A stretch of 64,000 nucleotides of DNA from Verrucolacustris abundans. GTDB lineage: Bacteria > Verrucomicrobiota > Verrucomicrobiia > Methylacidiphilales > Verrucolacustridaceae. The stretch covers positions 806,001 to 870,000 of the forward strand of contig OZ239145.1 in assembly GCA_965194535.1 (NCBI GenBank). The letters are read 5' to 3'. The translations under genes and the position numbers were made by a program. The notes beneath the pieces were generated by a model that ran no database searches, had not been told where the DNA came from, and saw only the letters and a program-made list of their open reading frames with translations. Of this stretch, positions 53,440-62,340 are shown piece by piece (positions within the stretch are counted from its first letter, which is position 1; every line of letters starts with the position of its first letter).

Positions 53440-54164
53440 TGCCCGCCGATCCCGCCCCCAGCGGGGAGGGGATGAGGCTCAACCGCTATTTAGCCGCTGC
53501 TGGTCTGGGCTCTCGAAGGGGTTGCGAAGCTCTTATCACTGAAAGACGGGTACGGATCAATAAGCGTCAGGCGGAAAGTCCTGCGGAACGTGTCCCTGAC
53601 GATGCTCAAGTAACCGTGGATGGTCGACCTATCCGAGCCTCTCAAGCCGTCGTCATAGCCCTCCACAAGCCAAGGGGAGTCGTTTGTACCGCCTCGGCTC
53701 AAGACAAGAGGCCGATTATTACCGATCTCATGCCCCGGGCCTTTGGGCGTCTTTTTACCGTCGGACGTTTGGATGCAGAGAGTGAGGGTCTGCTGATTCT
53801 AACCAATCAGGGAGATCTAGCCCAACGATTGGCCCATCCAAAAAATAAAGTTGAGAAAGAGTATCGTGTGAAGTTGGACCGGGTTCCTGATGTGGCGGCA
53901 TTAAAGCAGTTGGAGAAAGGGGTTCGACTCGAGGAAGGGATGGCCCGGGCAGAAAGAATCCAGCTTCTGGGTGGCAAGGAGGTGAGGATGGTTTTACGGC
54001 AGGGAATGAAGAGACAGATCCGATTGATGTTCCGCTGTCTTGGTTTTACCGTGGAGAAGTTGAAAAGGACGCGAATCGGAGGCTTGGAACTGGGCCAGTT
54101 GGTTCCAGGGGGATGGCGTGTCCTGTCCTCTTACGATCAAAGAAAGCTGGAGAGCAAGACGTGA
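53439..54164 (+). CDS. rRNA pseudouridine synthase (RsuA/RluB family)
   Basis: Isomerises a uridine of rRNA. The 241-residue protein has an N-terminal S4 RNA-binding domain (RLNRYLAAAGLGSRRGCEALI, about residues 13-60), the catalytic GRLDAESEGLLILTNQGDLAQRLAHP near residue 110 with the catalytic Asp, KEYRVKL, and the closing GMKRQIRLMFRCLGFTVEKLKRTRIG. RluB and RsuA cannot be distinguished without alignment. ATG 53439 overlaps the stop of the small basic protein gene (TGATG); ATG 53472, preceded by a G-rich purine run, is an alternative. Confidence 0.9.
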   Translation: MPADPAPSGEGMRLNRYLAAAGLGSRRGCEALITERRVRINKRQAESPAERVPDDAQVTVDGRPIRASQAVVIALHKPRGVVCTASAQDKRPIITDLMPRAFGRLFTVGRLDAESEGLLILTNQGDLAQRLAHPKNKVEKEYRVKLDRVPDVAALKQLEKGVRLEEGMARAERIQLLGGKEVRMVLRQGMKRQIRLMFRCLGFTVEKLKRTRIGGLELGQLVPGGWRVLSSYDQRKLESKT

Positions 54165-55552
54165 GAGCTGAGGGCAAAGGAAGATTTTCTGGTAAAGCGG
54201 ATCCTCGGGCGGCCCGCTTCAGCAGGTCGGTGCACTTTGATCAACGATTGGCCAAGCACGATTTAGAGGGAAGTCGGGCTCATGCGACAATGCTGGGTCG
54301 GGTAGGGGTGCTGACACGAAAAGAGGTGGCCGCGATTCTCAAGGGGTTGAATCGGATTGAGCGGGAGATCGAGGCGGGAACATTTCGGTGGAAGGATTCA
54401 CTGGAAGATGTGCACATGAATCTGGAGGCGGCGCTGACGGAGAAAGTTCCAGCCGGAGCCAAGCTTCACACGGGGCGGAGTCGAAACGATCAAGTGGCAA
54501 CCGATTTACGTCTATGGATTCGGGAGCAGATCCAAGGCGATTTGGGGGCCGTACGAGATTTGCAGAAAGCGCTGCTTCAAATGGCGGAAAAGCATCAAGG
54601 AGTCGTGTTGCCTGGGTACACGCATTTACAGAGAGGTCAGCCCGTGACCTTGGCTCACCACTTTTTGGCGTATGTGGAGATGCTGGAACGGGACCATGGA
54701 AGATTGGTGGATGCTGCCAAGAGGGCGGATGTGATGCCGTTGGGATCTGGGGCTTTGGCGGGAAGCACGCTGAAACTGAACCGGGAAATCACAAGAAAGA
54801 TTCTTAAGTTTGGAGAAGTTTCGAGGAACTCGATGGATGCGGTTTCTGATAGGGATTTTCTGGTGGAGTATCTTGCGGCGGTGGCGCTGGTGGGAGTCCA
54901 TCTTTCGCGTTTGGCAGAAGATCTAATTTTATTTTCTTCGGCTGAGTTTGGTTTTGTGAAATTTGGAGAGGCTTTTACGACCGGCTCGAGCTTGATGCCG
55001 CAGAAACGGAATCCTGATATGGCGGAGTTGGTGCGAGGAAAGAGTGGCAGGTTAACGGGGCATCTGGTTTCCCTTCTGACCGTGTTGAAAGGATTGCCTT
55101 TAACCTATAATCGCGACCTGCAGGAAGATAAGGAGTGCGTGTTTGATGCGGCGGATACCCTCCGCAGTTCTCTGGAGGTGATGGCTCATGCGGTGGCCTC
55201 TTTGGAGGTGGATGGAGCGGCGTGTCTGTATGCAGTGTCTGCTCCCGAGCTATTGGCGACGGATGTGGCGGATGCCTTGGTTCGGGCGGGGCTTCCTTTT
55301 CGAAAAGCGCATCAGGTGGTGGGTGCTGCGGTAAGGCAGGCGGAGGAATCGGGCACGCGGATTGACCGATTGAGCCAACAGGTGTGGGAGAGTCTGGCTC
55401 CAGGTATGGGTCGGGTGGCGGAGGAGATTTTCGAGGGGTCTCCCGTTGCGAGGGTTAAGAGAGCTATGCAAGCTAGGGGTACGGTTGTGGGTGCGCCGAG
55501 TTTTACGGGTGTTCAAAAAGAGCTGAAGCAGTGGAAAAAAAGAGTTCAGTAG
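54161..55552 (+). CDS. argH: Argininosuccinate lyase
   Basis: Last step of arginine synthesis: argininosuccinate to arginine and fumarate. The 463-residue protein has the family landmarks SVHFDQRLAKHDLEGSRAH near residue 22, LEDVHMNLEAAL, HTGRSRNDQVATDLRLW near 104 and the fumarase-superfamily signature GSSLMPQKRNPD near 276. GTG 54161 overlaps the preceding TGA (GTGA) and has GGAGAG 7 nt upstream; the frame extends to 54113 inside the previous gene. The last 22 nt overlap the next gene. Confidence 0.95.
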   Translation: MRAEGKGRFSGKADPRAARFSRSVHFDQRLAKHDLEGSRAHATMLGRVGVLTRKEVAAILKGLNRIEREIEAGTFRWKDSLEDVHMNLEAALTEKVPAGAKLHTGRSRNDQVATDLRLWIREQIQGDLGAVRDLQKALLQMAEKHQGVVLPGYTHLQRGQPVTLAHHFLAYVEMLERDHGRLVDAAKRADVMPLGSGALAGSTLKLNREITRKILKFGEVSRNSMDAVSDRDFLVEYLAAVALVGVHLSRLAEDLILFSSAEFGFVKFGEAFTTGSSLMPQKRNPDMAELVRGKSGRLTGHLVSLLTVLKGLPLTYNRDLQEDKECVFDAADTLRSSLEVMAHAVASLEVDGAACLYAVSAPELLATDVADALVRAGLPFRKAHQVVGAAVRQAEESGTRIDRLSQQVWESLAPGMGRVAEEIFEGSPVARVKRAMQARGTVVGAPSFTGVQKELKQWKKRVQ

Positions 55553-56847
55553 GCGGATCGGGCCGTAGTGGCCCTCCGTCGAAAGGAGGGGGCGGCCCGC
55601 CCAAACGTTCGGGTACCAATCCGCATCTGGATATTCCCCCTAGAACGCGGGGGGTTTTGATCATCATTGCCTTGGCGGGCATGATTTGTGCTGTGATTGG
55701 GAGTTTGATGGCGGAGAAAGAAAAAGCGGTGGAGATGGACAAGATCGTCCATTTTGTTGGTTATACGATGTTGGGTGGATTGTTGATCATGGGGTTGAGG
55801 CCCATGCTTTGGCCTTTTGGATTGGTGGGAGTAGCGGCGATGAGTGCGGCGCTGGAGTTGATTCAGCCCATTTTCGGTCGAACCACGGATTGGGGGGGTG
55901 ATTTTGTAACGAACTGTCTTGCGGTGACTGCTGGCGGATCGGTGGGGCTTATTGGACGATTCTTATGGTCTTACATCAGGACGGAAGCGGTGAACGCTGA
56001 GATCCGAAAAGCAACGGTGGGTTTTGCGGATGGACAGGTAATTTTTCGGCAAGGGGAGCCGAGTGATAAGTTTTATATCATCCGAAATGGTCAAGTGGTA
56101 CTGACGAGGGAGGCGAATGGATCGACGAGTGAGTTCGCCAAAGCGGGGCCAGGTGAGGTGGTGGGCGAGATGGGTGTATTGCAGGGGCTTTCGAGAAGTG
56201 CCACAGCGACAGCGAAGGGAAAATGTTGGCTGTATGGGATGACCTTGCAGGACTTGGTGGATAAGAGGTCGGATGGGCAGGAGCATCCGGGAAGTGTGGT
56301 GGCGAGGGTGTTGGCGCAGAGATTGCGAAAATCAACCGAGAAGATGGAGCAGGGGCAAAAGGAGTTTGGGATCGCGCTTGAGACTGCTCAGGCTGCAGTT
56401 GTGGCGGCTCAAGCTGTTCAACCTGTGGCCATGATGCCGGCGGGGGTGCAGGCTGGAAAATCTGGACGGCACGTTGAGGTGAAATTGAGGATGGGGTGGC
56501 GAAATGGTGAGGAGGTCAACTGGTCCGCAGAGGAGAGTACGCACGTATTGCCTTTGGCATTTGGTAGAAATCCAGGACCCAGCGGTTTGGTGGGAACGGA
56601 GTTGATCTTGTTGGATGAGAATCCCCCGCAACGACTGGATCCTTTGCAGTTCCAGATCCATGCTCAGGGGGGAACTATAGTTTTAAGAGATGAGCTAAGT
56701 ACTCATGGGAATGAGGTAAGTGGGGTATCGGTTGGGCCTGCTTTTGGTGTGACGGAGATTGAACTGCCTGCAGGCCAGCATGTGTTACTAGCTGGTGGAG
56801 AGGGTTCTCCCTACGTGATGGTTTTGGATGTTCCTGAGTTAGGTTAA
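55531..56847 (+). CDS. VanZ-like membrane protein fused to cyclic-nucleotide-binding and FHA-like domains
   Basis: A 438-residue fusion. A Gly/Pro/Ser-rich cytoplasmic start (1-38) leads to a VanZ-like module with four hydrophobic segments (about 42-150; DKIVHFVGYTMLGGLL, ALELIQPIFGRTTDWGGDFVTNCLA). A cyclic-nucleotide-binding domain follows (about 165-260): FRQGEPSDKFYIIRNGQV, then the phosphate-binding cassette GEMGVLQGLSRSATATA with the conserved Glu and Arg. After a coiled linker, an FHA-like domain (about 325-438; LAFGRNPG, VLRDELSTHGNEVSG) ends the protein. GTG 55531 overlaps argH by 22 nt. It is a plausible cAMP receptor given the cyclase at 3896; phosphothreonine binding by the FHA-like part is inferred. 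Confidence 0.72.
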   Translation: MEKKSSVGGSGRSGPPSKGGGGPPKRSGTNPHLDIPPRTRGVLIIIALAGMICAVIGSLMAEKEKAVEMDKIVHFVGYTMLGGLLIMGLRPMLWPFGLVGVAAMSAALELIQPIFGRTTDWGGDFVTNCLAVTAGGSVGLIGRFLWSYIRTEAVNAEIRKATVGFADGQVIFRQGEPSDKFYIIRNGQVVLTREANGSTSEFAKAGPGEVVGEMGVLQGLSRSATATAKGKCWLYGMTLQDLVDKRSDGQEHPGSVVARVLAQRLRKSTEKMEQGQKEFGIALETAQAAVVAAQAVQPVAMMPAGVQAGKSGRHVEVKLRMGWRNGEEVNWSAEESTHVLPLAFGRNPGPSGLVGTELILLDENPPQRLDPLQFQIHAQGGTIVLRDELSTHGNEVSGVSVGPAFGVTEIELPAGQHVLLAGGEGSPYVMVLDVPELG

Positions 56848-57837
56848 AAGGGTCAGGGCCTTACGGTGGGGGGCGGGCAAGGTGGCGGAGGCGAGTTGTT
56901 TAGGTGAGTGCCACAATCCTTGAAAACCCTTTGGGGGATTTTCGGTAACGAAGACTGCGGCAGAAATTTTGTACCGGGTGTAGGGGTAGATAATCTTTCC
57001 GATCGGGGATGAGTTGTGAGATCGAGTGGCGGTAGTAGGAAGCAGATGGAGGCCACGCCAGCGGTTCGAAGGGTGTTGGTGGGTAAGCCATACCTTTTTT
57101 CCGCGCCTGACGATATGAAGATGCTCGCGCAGTTGAGTAGGGGTGGGGCGAGTTTTTGTTGGCGTTGGTAGGCAGGAGCGTGAGGGGCAAACACTTCGCA
57201 GGGGGCAGGAGGTACAGTGTGGATTTTTTGGAAGGCAGATGAGGGCACCGAGTTCCATGAGAGCCTGGTTATGCATTCCAGGGTTCTTTCTGGGCACGAT
57301 TGAGGACGCAAGGGGTTGGAGTTGGGCAGGGGAAGGGGAGCGGCGTTTTTTCGCATAGAGACGACCCAGCACGCGGGCCACGTTTCCGTCGAAGGCGGGC
57401 ACGGGGACTTCAAAGGCGATGCTTGCGATAGCTCCAGCAGTATATTTGCCGATTCCTGGAAGTTGGATCAGGAGATTTGGGTCGGCAGGGAGTTCATGAC
57501 TGGGAAGTCGAACAACGGCTTTAGCCAAGGAGTGGAGGTAACGTGCGCGACGGTAGTACCCAAGGCCTTCCCAGTGGCGTAGGACGAGTGATTGGGGGGC
57601 ACGGGCTAGGGCAAACCAGGTGGGGAATCGACGAAGCCAGCGGTGGTAGTAGGGGAGAACGGTAGCGATTCGGGTTTGTTGGCACATGAATTCGGAGACC
57701 GTGACGGGATAAGGTTTGGGGGAGACTCGCCAAGGGAGGGGGCGATGGTGCCGCTGGTACCAGCGGTAAAGGAGGGGTAAAGAGCGTTGGATTTTAGAAT
57801 CGAAGAGTGGGCGGGAGGACCTAGGGTGCAGAGACAT
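56839..57837 (-). CDS. mutY: A/G-specific adenine glycosylase
   Basis: Removes A mispaired with 8-oxoguanine. The 332-residue protein has catalytic Glu49 in TVSEFMCQQTRIATVLPYY, WEGLGYYRRARYLH, the helix-hairpin-helix LPGIGKYTAGAIASIAF, Asp150 in AFDGNVARVLGRL and a [4Fe-4S] site with Cys201, 208, 211 and 217 (C-x6-C-x2-C-x5-C). The C-terminal NUDIX-like part is short. Its start codon at 57837 overlaps the start codon of rnhC on the opposite strand, and its 3' end overlaps the previous gene by 9 nt. No Shine-Dalgarno is visible. Confidence 0.94.
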   Translation of the reverse strand: MSLHPRSSRPLFDSKIQRSLPLLYRWYQRHHRPLPWRVSPKPYPVTVSEFMCQQTRIATVLPYYHRWLRRFPTWFALARAPQSLVLRHWEGLGYYRRARYLHSLAKAVVRLPSHELPADPNLLIQLPGIGKYTAGAIASIAFEVPVPAFDGNVARVLGRLYAKKRRSPSPAQLQPLASSIVPRKNPGMHNQALMELGALICLPKNPHCTSCPLRSVCPSRSCLPTPTKTRPTPTQLREHLHIVRRGKKVWLTHQHPSNRWRGLHLLPTTATRSHNSSPIGKIIYPYTRYKISAAVFVTENPPKGFQGLWHSPKQLASATLPAPHRKALTLLT

Positions 57838-58786
57838 GGCTGATACAATGTTTACCCATAAGTTGGATGAGGCCCAAGTCCTGCGGTTGCGTGAGGTGAT
57901 TACCGAGAAGGGCTTTGTGTTTGGGCCGTTGGAGTATGGTCACTTTTCGGCCCGAAAAGGGAAGTGTGTCTTGCAAATGTATCTAAGTGGAAAATTGGTG
58001 GTGGCAGGAAAAGAGGCGCGGGAGTTTGTTGAGTTTACGTTAGAGCCTGAAATTTTAGGCGAGGCTCGGTTAGGGTACGAAAAAGTGCGTAACCCGGAGA
58101 TGTACGCACCCCACTTTGGAATCGACGAGAGTGGAAAAGGGGATCTGTTTGGGCCCTTGGTGGTCGCGGGAGTGTATGTGGATGAGGATACGGCGGATCG
58201 TTTGTTGGAGATTGGGGTGAGGGATAGCAAAACGATCACCTCGGACAAAAAGATTGCGGAGTTGGCTGATGAGATTGGGAAAACCGTGAGGGGGGGGATG
58301 GAGTTGGTTGCGATTGGGCCGGCGCGATACAGCGAGCTTTATAAAAAGTTTGGGAATCTGAACCGAATGTTGGCTTGGGCTCACGCCAAAGTGATTGCGA
58401 ATTTGCATGCAAAAGTGCCGAGCTGTCCTCGGGCCTTATCGGATCAATTTGGTAATCCGCGATTGATTGAAGGGGAACTGCGAAAGCAGGAGGTGGAGAT
58501 CAAATTAGAGCAGAGGACAAAGGCGGAGAGCGATATTGCAGTCGCGGCGGCAAGTATTGTGGCGAGAGCTGAGTTTGTGCGTGCGCTATCCAAGCTTTCG
58601 ATGGAGGCGGGAGTGGAGTTATCGAAAGGAGCAGGAGCGGGGGTGAAGCAGCAAGCGATTGAAATTTACACAAATAAGGGGAGAGAGGGATTGGCTAAGC
58701 TGTGCAAAACACATTTTCGTACTTTTTCTGAAGCGGTAGGAGATCCTGTGGCACCCAAAGTAGAGTGGAAAAAAAGGGGAACTTGA
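57836..58786 (+). CDS. rnhC: Ribonuclease HIII
   Basis: Removes RNA from RNA-DNA hybrids. The 316-residue protein has a TBP-like N-terminal substrate domain (about 1-85), then the RNase HII/HIII core starting HFGIDESGKGD (Asp97, Glu98), VRDSKTIT, NLNRMLAWAHAKVIANL near residue 175 and KAESDIAVAAASIVARAEFV with another catalytic Asp. The N-terminal domain and the GIDESGKGD form separate HIII from HII. ATG 57836 overlaps the mutY ATG on the other strand; ATG 57848 is an alternative four codons in. Confidence 0.94.
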   Translation: MADTMFTHKLDEAQVLRLREVITEKGFVFGPLEYGHFSARKGKCVLQMYLSGKLVVAGKEAREFVEFTLEPEILGEARLGYEKVRNPEMYAPHFGIDESGKGDLFGPLVVAGVYVDEDTADRLLEIGVRDSKTITSDKKIAELADEIGKTVRGGMELVAIGPARYSELYKKFGNLNRMLAWAHAKVIANLHAKVPSCPRALSDQFGNPRLIEGELRKQEVEIKLEQRTKAESDIAVAAASIVARAEFVRALSKLSMEAGVELSKGAGAGVKQQAIEIYTNKGREGLAKLCKTHFRTFSEAVGDPVAPKVEWKKRGT

Positions 58787-58876
58787 ACGGCTAATTCTAG
58801 TGTAAAAATGCCTAACCGATTGACCTGTAAAATTTTACTTGGATGCCTTACGGAAAGTGCCTACATATAGCGAGAT

Positions 58877-59227
58877 ATGGAAAACCTGACCAAAAGAGAC
58901 CTAGTGGTACGGATCAGCAATGAGACCAATCTCGTCCAACAAGACGTGTTAAAGGTCATCCAGTTTACGCTGGATCACATCAAAGAATCCCTTTTAAAGG
59001 GGGATGCGGTACAACTGCGCAACTTTGGCGTGTTTGAGATTAAGATCCGTAAAGCACGAGTCGGTCGGAATCCGAATAAACCGGAAACGGACGTACCGAT
59101 TCCGGCCCGAGCGGTGGTGAAGTTCAAGGCGGGTAAGGAGATGAAGGCGGAGTTGATTCGTAATTCCACCAAATTGGCAGCGATTGTCTCCGCCTCTGGA
59201 AATAACTCATCCTCGGCGGAGTCTTGA
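58877..59227 (+). CDS. HU/IHF-family DNA-binding protein
   Basis: A nucleoid protein of 116 residues: LTKRDLVVRISNETNLVQQDVLKVIQFTLDHIKESLL, then the flank-bending arm region LRNFGVFEIKIRKARVGRNPNKPETDVPIPARAVVKFKAGKEMK with the intercalating Pro in the RNPNKPET segment. The C-terminal 25 residues (Ser/Asn/Ala-rich) exceed the usual 90-100 residue length. HU and IHF subunits cannot be separated by eye. The 90-nt upstream gap contains a TTGACC and AT-rich stretches but no convincing promoter. Confidence 0.92.
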   Translation: MENLTKRDLVVRISNETNLVQQDVLKVIQFTLDHIKESLLKGDAVQLRNFGVFEIKIRKARVGRNPNKPETDVPIPARAVVKFKAGKEMKAELIRNSTKLAAIVSASGNNSSSAES

Positions 59228-59232
59228 CGGAC

Positions 59233-59250
59233 CGCTCCGGATCCGGAGCG
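59233..59250 (+). promoter_or_regulatory. Perfect 18-bp palindrome covering the hisS ribosome-binding site
   Basis: CGCTCCGGATCCGGAGCG is its own reverse complement. GGAG (59245-59248), the likely Shine-Dalgarno of hisS, is 7 nt before the ATG and lies in the 3' arm, so a hairpin here would hide it. The site could equally bind a dimeric protein. Confidence 0.5.
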
Positions 59251-59255
59251 TTAGA

Positions 59256-60512
59256 ATGACAGGTCAACCCCTCCCGGGGTTCCGGGATTTTTTCCCCCCA
59301 GAGCACGCGGCTTTACGGGGCATTTTTCAAGCTTGGCGCGAGGCGTCGCGTTGCGGTGGTTTTACGGAGTATGAGGGGCCTGAGTTGGAGTCCTTGGAAT
59401 TATATACGGAAAAATCGGGCGATGAGATTGTCGGACAGTTGTACCATTTTACAGACAAGGGGGACAGGCAGGTCGCGCTGCGTCCCGAGATGACGCCGAC
59501 CTTGGCTCGGATGGTCGCTAGTCAACATCGGAACTATCGAAAACCGATCAAGTGGTTCAGTGTGCCGCGGCTTTTTCGCTACGAGAGACCGCAAAAAGGA
59601 CGGCATCGAGAGCATTATCAGTGGAACTGCGATATTGTAGGGGAGAAGTCGCCGATGGCGGAGGCGGAGTTGATCGGGGTGCTTTGTTTGGGTCTATCTC
59701 TTTTAGGGTTGGGGCCGAAGGATGTTGTGGTGAAGGTGAGTGATCGGAGCTGGTGGGACGCTTTTCTGGAAAAACAGGGAGTGGGTGAGACTGAGAGGCC
59801 GACTGTTTTACGGACTTTGGATCGTCTGGAGAGTGCGACGGCTGAACAGAGGCGGGAAAAGCTGGGTGCTCTGGCGGGAGCTGTGGAAGCAGTTTGGGAA
59901 GGCAAAAGTGCTGATTCTGAGGCGGTGGGGCAGGTGCGGAAAGGGGTGGAGGCGTTGGGGTACGGGGATTGGTGCGAGACGGATTATCGAGTGGTTCGGG
60001 GATTGGCCTACTACACGGGTGTGGTTTTTGAGGTGCACGATCGAGCAGGGAAGTTGCGCGCAGTGGCAGGTGGAGGCCGATACGATGATTTATTGAAGCG
60101 GCTTGGGGGTGAGGATTTGCCTGCGGTGGGGTTTGGAATGGGGGATGCAGTGCTCGCCGAACTTCTGCGGGAGAAAAAAATTGCTATGCCCCATGCGACA
60201 GGGGCGGAGATTTTTATCGTTGCGGAGGCGAAGGAGCAGGCGTTGGCGCTGCAGATTACAGGGCAGTTGCGGAGAAGTGGATTTTCCGTGGACTTCGACC
60301 CTGGGGCGGGAAAGTGGGGAAAGCAGTTGGAGATGGCGGAGGCTAAGGGAGCGCGCTGGGCTTTGCTTGTTGGGCGGGAAGTGGCGGAGGGGAAGCTGGG
60401 ATTGAAGGAGTTGGCCAGTCGGAAGCAGTCGGAAATTCGTTGGAGAAGTGGCACAGATGGTAAGATTTGCCTTGAGCCAACCCCGGGGGAGTGGGCGAAG
60501 GTATGCATCTGA
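59256..60512 (+). CDS. hisS: Histidyl-tRNA synthetase
   Basis: Class II synthetase charging tRNA-His. From ATG 59256 it has 418 residues: GFRDFFPPEHA near residue 8, the motif 1 region, motif 2 with RPEMTPTLARM and FRYERPQKGRHREHYQ, HisA-type RGLAYYTGVVFEVHD near 248, GGGRYDDL near 270 and motif 3 PAVGFGMGDAVLAELL. A short C-terminal anticodon domain follows. The frame is open to 59184 inside the HU gene but lacks a matching N-terminus. It overlaps aspS by one base. Confidence 0.94.
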   Translation: MTGQPLPGFRDFFPPEHAALRGIFQAWREASRCGGFTEYEGPELESLELYTEKSGDEIVGQLYHFTDKGDRQVALRPEMTPTLARMVASQHRNYRKPIKWFSVPRLFRYERPQKGRHREHYQWNCDIVGEKSPMAEAELIGVLCLGLSLLGLGPKDVVVKVSDRSWWDAFLEKQGVGETERPTVLRTLDRLESATAEQRREKLGALAGAVEAVWEGKSADSEAVGQVRKGVEALGYGDWCETDYRVVRGLAYYTGVVFEVHDRAGKLRAVAGGGRYDDLLKRLGGEDLPAVGFGMGDAVLAELLREKKIAMPHATGAEIFIVAEAKEQALALQITGQLRRSGFSVDFDPGAGKWGKQLEMAEAKGARWALLVGREVAEGKLGLKELASRKQSEIRWRSGTDGKICLEPTPGEWAKVCI

Positions 60513-62296
60513 TGAAAAGGACGCACTCATGTGGAGCTCTTCGTGGTAAGGATGCAGGGCAAAAGGTAAGTCTCGCGGGATGGGTCTCCGGCCGGCGGGA
60601 CCACGGTGGCGTGATATTTATCGATCTAAGGGATCGGGAGGGGTTAACCCAAGTGGTCTTCAATCCATCTTTGGCGGCAGAGGTTGCGACGACAGCACAT
60701 ACCTTGAGGGCGGAGTTTGTGGTGAGGATCGACGGAGTGGTATCCCCGCGGCCTGAGGGAACAAAAAATGCGACGTTGGCCACCGGGGATGTGGAGGTGC
60801 TTGCGGAAAAACTTGAGATTTTAAATTCAAGTGAAACTCCGCCCTTTCCTTTGGATGAGGATGGAGTGAACGAGGATCTGCGTTTGCGCTATCGGTATTT
60901 AGATCTTCGGCGTCCCGCGATGGCTCAGGCGTTGCAGGCCAGGCATCGTGCGGCGTTAGCCATCCGCCATTATTTGGATGAGCAGGGATTTTGGGAAATT
61001 GAAACGCCGATTCTTTTTAAAAGTACTCCTGAGGGGGCACGGGAGTATTTGGTTCCGTCTCGTTTGAACCCCGGAAAGTTTTACGCACTCCCTCAGTCTC
61101 CTCAACAGTTCAAGCAGTTGCTGATGGTGGGTGGCGCGGAAAAGTATTTTCAAATCGCACGGTGCTTTCGAGATGAGGATTTGCGAGCCGATCGACAACC
61201 TGAATTTACACAGATCGATCTGGAGATGTCCTTTATTGGGAGAGAGGATATTTATCGTTTGATTGAGGGGTTGATTCAGCGGGTTTGGAGGGATGTGGGA
61301 GGGGTTGAGGTAGCGGTGCCGTTTCCGCGTGTCACATACCGTGAAGCGATGGAGACCTACGGAGTTGATAAACCTGACCGCCGTTATGGGATGAAACTGG
61401 CTGATTTCACAGACGCGTTCCGCTCCTCGACCTTTAAAGTGTTTCAATCGGCCGTAGCTGCAGGTGGAGTGGTGAAAGCTTTTAATGCGAAAGGATTGGC
61501 GTGTATTACGTCCGGCCAGATTGAGGATCTGACCAACTTAGCGAAATCACACGGAGCGAAGGGGTTGGCTTGGATCAAGGTCGAACAGGGAGAGTGGAAA
61601 TCCCCCATCGTGAAGTTTTTCAACGATGCGGAGAAAAAAAACCTGATCGAGAAGTTAGGAGTGGAGGAGGGGGATCTGTTACTTTTTGGCGCTGATCAGT
61701 GGATTGCTGCATGCGAGGTGTTGGGATTAGTGAGAATTCGGTGTGCTGAGTATTTGGAGAAGGCGGGTAAAATGATTCGCGATTCTAAGAAGTTAGATTT
61801 TCATTGGGTGGTGGACTTTCCGTTGCTTCGAAAAGACCCTGAGCATCCAGCCCTTGTGTCGAGTCATCATCCTTTTACGGCTCCTGTGGCAGAGGATTTG
61901 CCATTGCTGGACACCCAACCTGAGATGGTGAGGGGACAGCACTACGACTTAGTTTTGAATGGGGTGGAGTTGGGAGGGGGGAGTATTCGGATCCATCAAG
62001 GGGAATTGCAGGATCGGATCTTTCGCGAAATTTTAAAAATTCCACCAGAAATCGTGTCCAGTCGCTTTGGGTATATGATCGAGGCTCTGAAGTTTGGAGC
62101 GCCTCCGCACGGGGGAATTGCGTTGGGGTTTGACCGATTGATGGCTCTTTTCCTTGGTCAGGAGAGCATTCGGGATGTCATCGCATTTCCTAAGAATGCG
62201 CGTGGTCAGGACGTGATGAGTGGGGCGCCTGCCGAGGCCACTCCGAGGCAACTGCGGGAGATTCATATCAAGAGTGAGGGCCCAGCCCAGCCCTAA
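60512..62296 (+). CDS. aspS: Aspartyl-tRNA synthetase
   Basis: Class IIb synthetase, 594 residues. The N-terminal OB anticodon domain reads KRTHSCGALRG and VSLAGWVSGRRDHGGVIFIDLRDREGLTQVVF. Motif 1 and 2 segments are SPQQFKQLLMVGGAEKYFQIARCFRDEDLRADRQPEFTQIDLEMSF, a bacterial GAD insertion is in the middle, and motif 3 is GGIALGFDRLMALFLG near residue 532. ATG 60512 (TGATG overlap with hisS) fits the family start MxRTHxCG; ATG 60503 would add three residues. Whether it also charges tRNA-Asn is not visible. Confidence 0.95.
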   Translation: MKRTHSCGALRGKDAGQKVSLAGWVSGRRDHGGVIFIDLRDREGLTQVVFNPSLAAEVATTAHTLRAEFVVRIDGVVSPRPEGTKNATLATGDVEVLAEKLEILNSSETPPFPLDEDGVNEDLRLRYRYLDLRRPAMAQALQARHRAALAIRHYLDEQGFWEIETPILFKSTPEGAREYLVPSRLNPGKFYALPQSPQQFKQLLMVGGAEKYFQIARCFRDEDLRADRQPEFTQIDLEMSFIGREDIYRLIEGLIQRVWRDVGGVEVAVPFPRVTYREAMETYGVDKPDRRYGMKLADFTDAFRSSTFKVFQSAVAAGGVVKAFNAKGLACITSGQIEDLTNLAKSHGAKGLAWIKVEQGEWKSPIVKFFNDAEKKNLIEKLGVEEGDLLLFGADQWIAACEVLGLVRIRCAEYLEKAGKMIRDSKKLDFHWVVDFPLLRKDPEHPALVSSHHPFTAPVAEDLPLLDTQPEMVRGQHYDLVLNGVELGGGSIRIHQGELQDRIFREILKIPPEIVSSRFGYMIEALKFGAPPHGGIALGFDRLMALFLGQESIRDVIAFPKNARGQDVMSGAPAEATPRQLREIHIKSEGPAQP

Positions 62297-62340
62297 ATTC
62301 CGGTTCTTGCGAAAGTGGTGGGGTTGGGTAAGTTTTAGTT

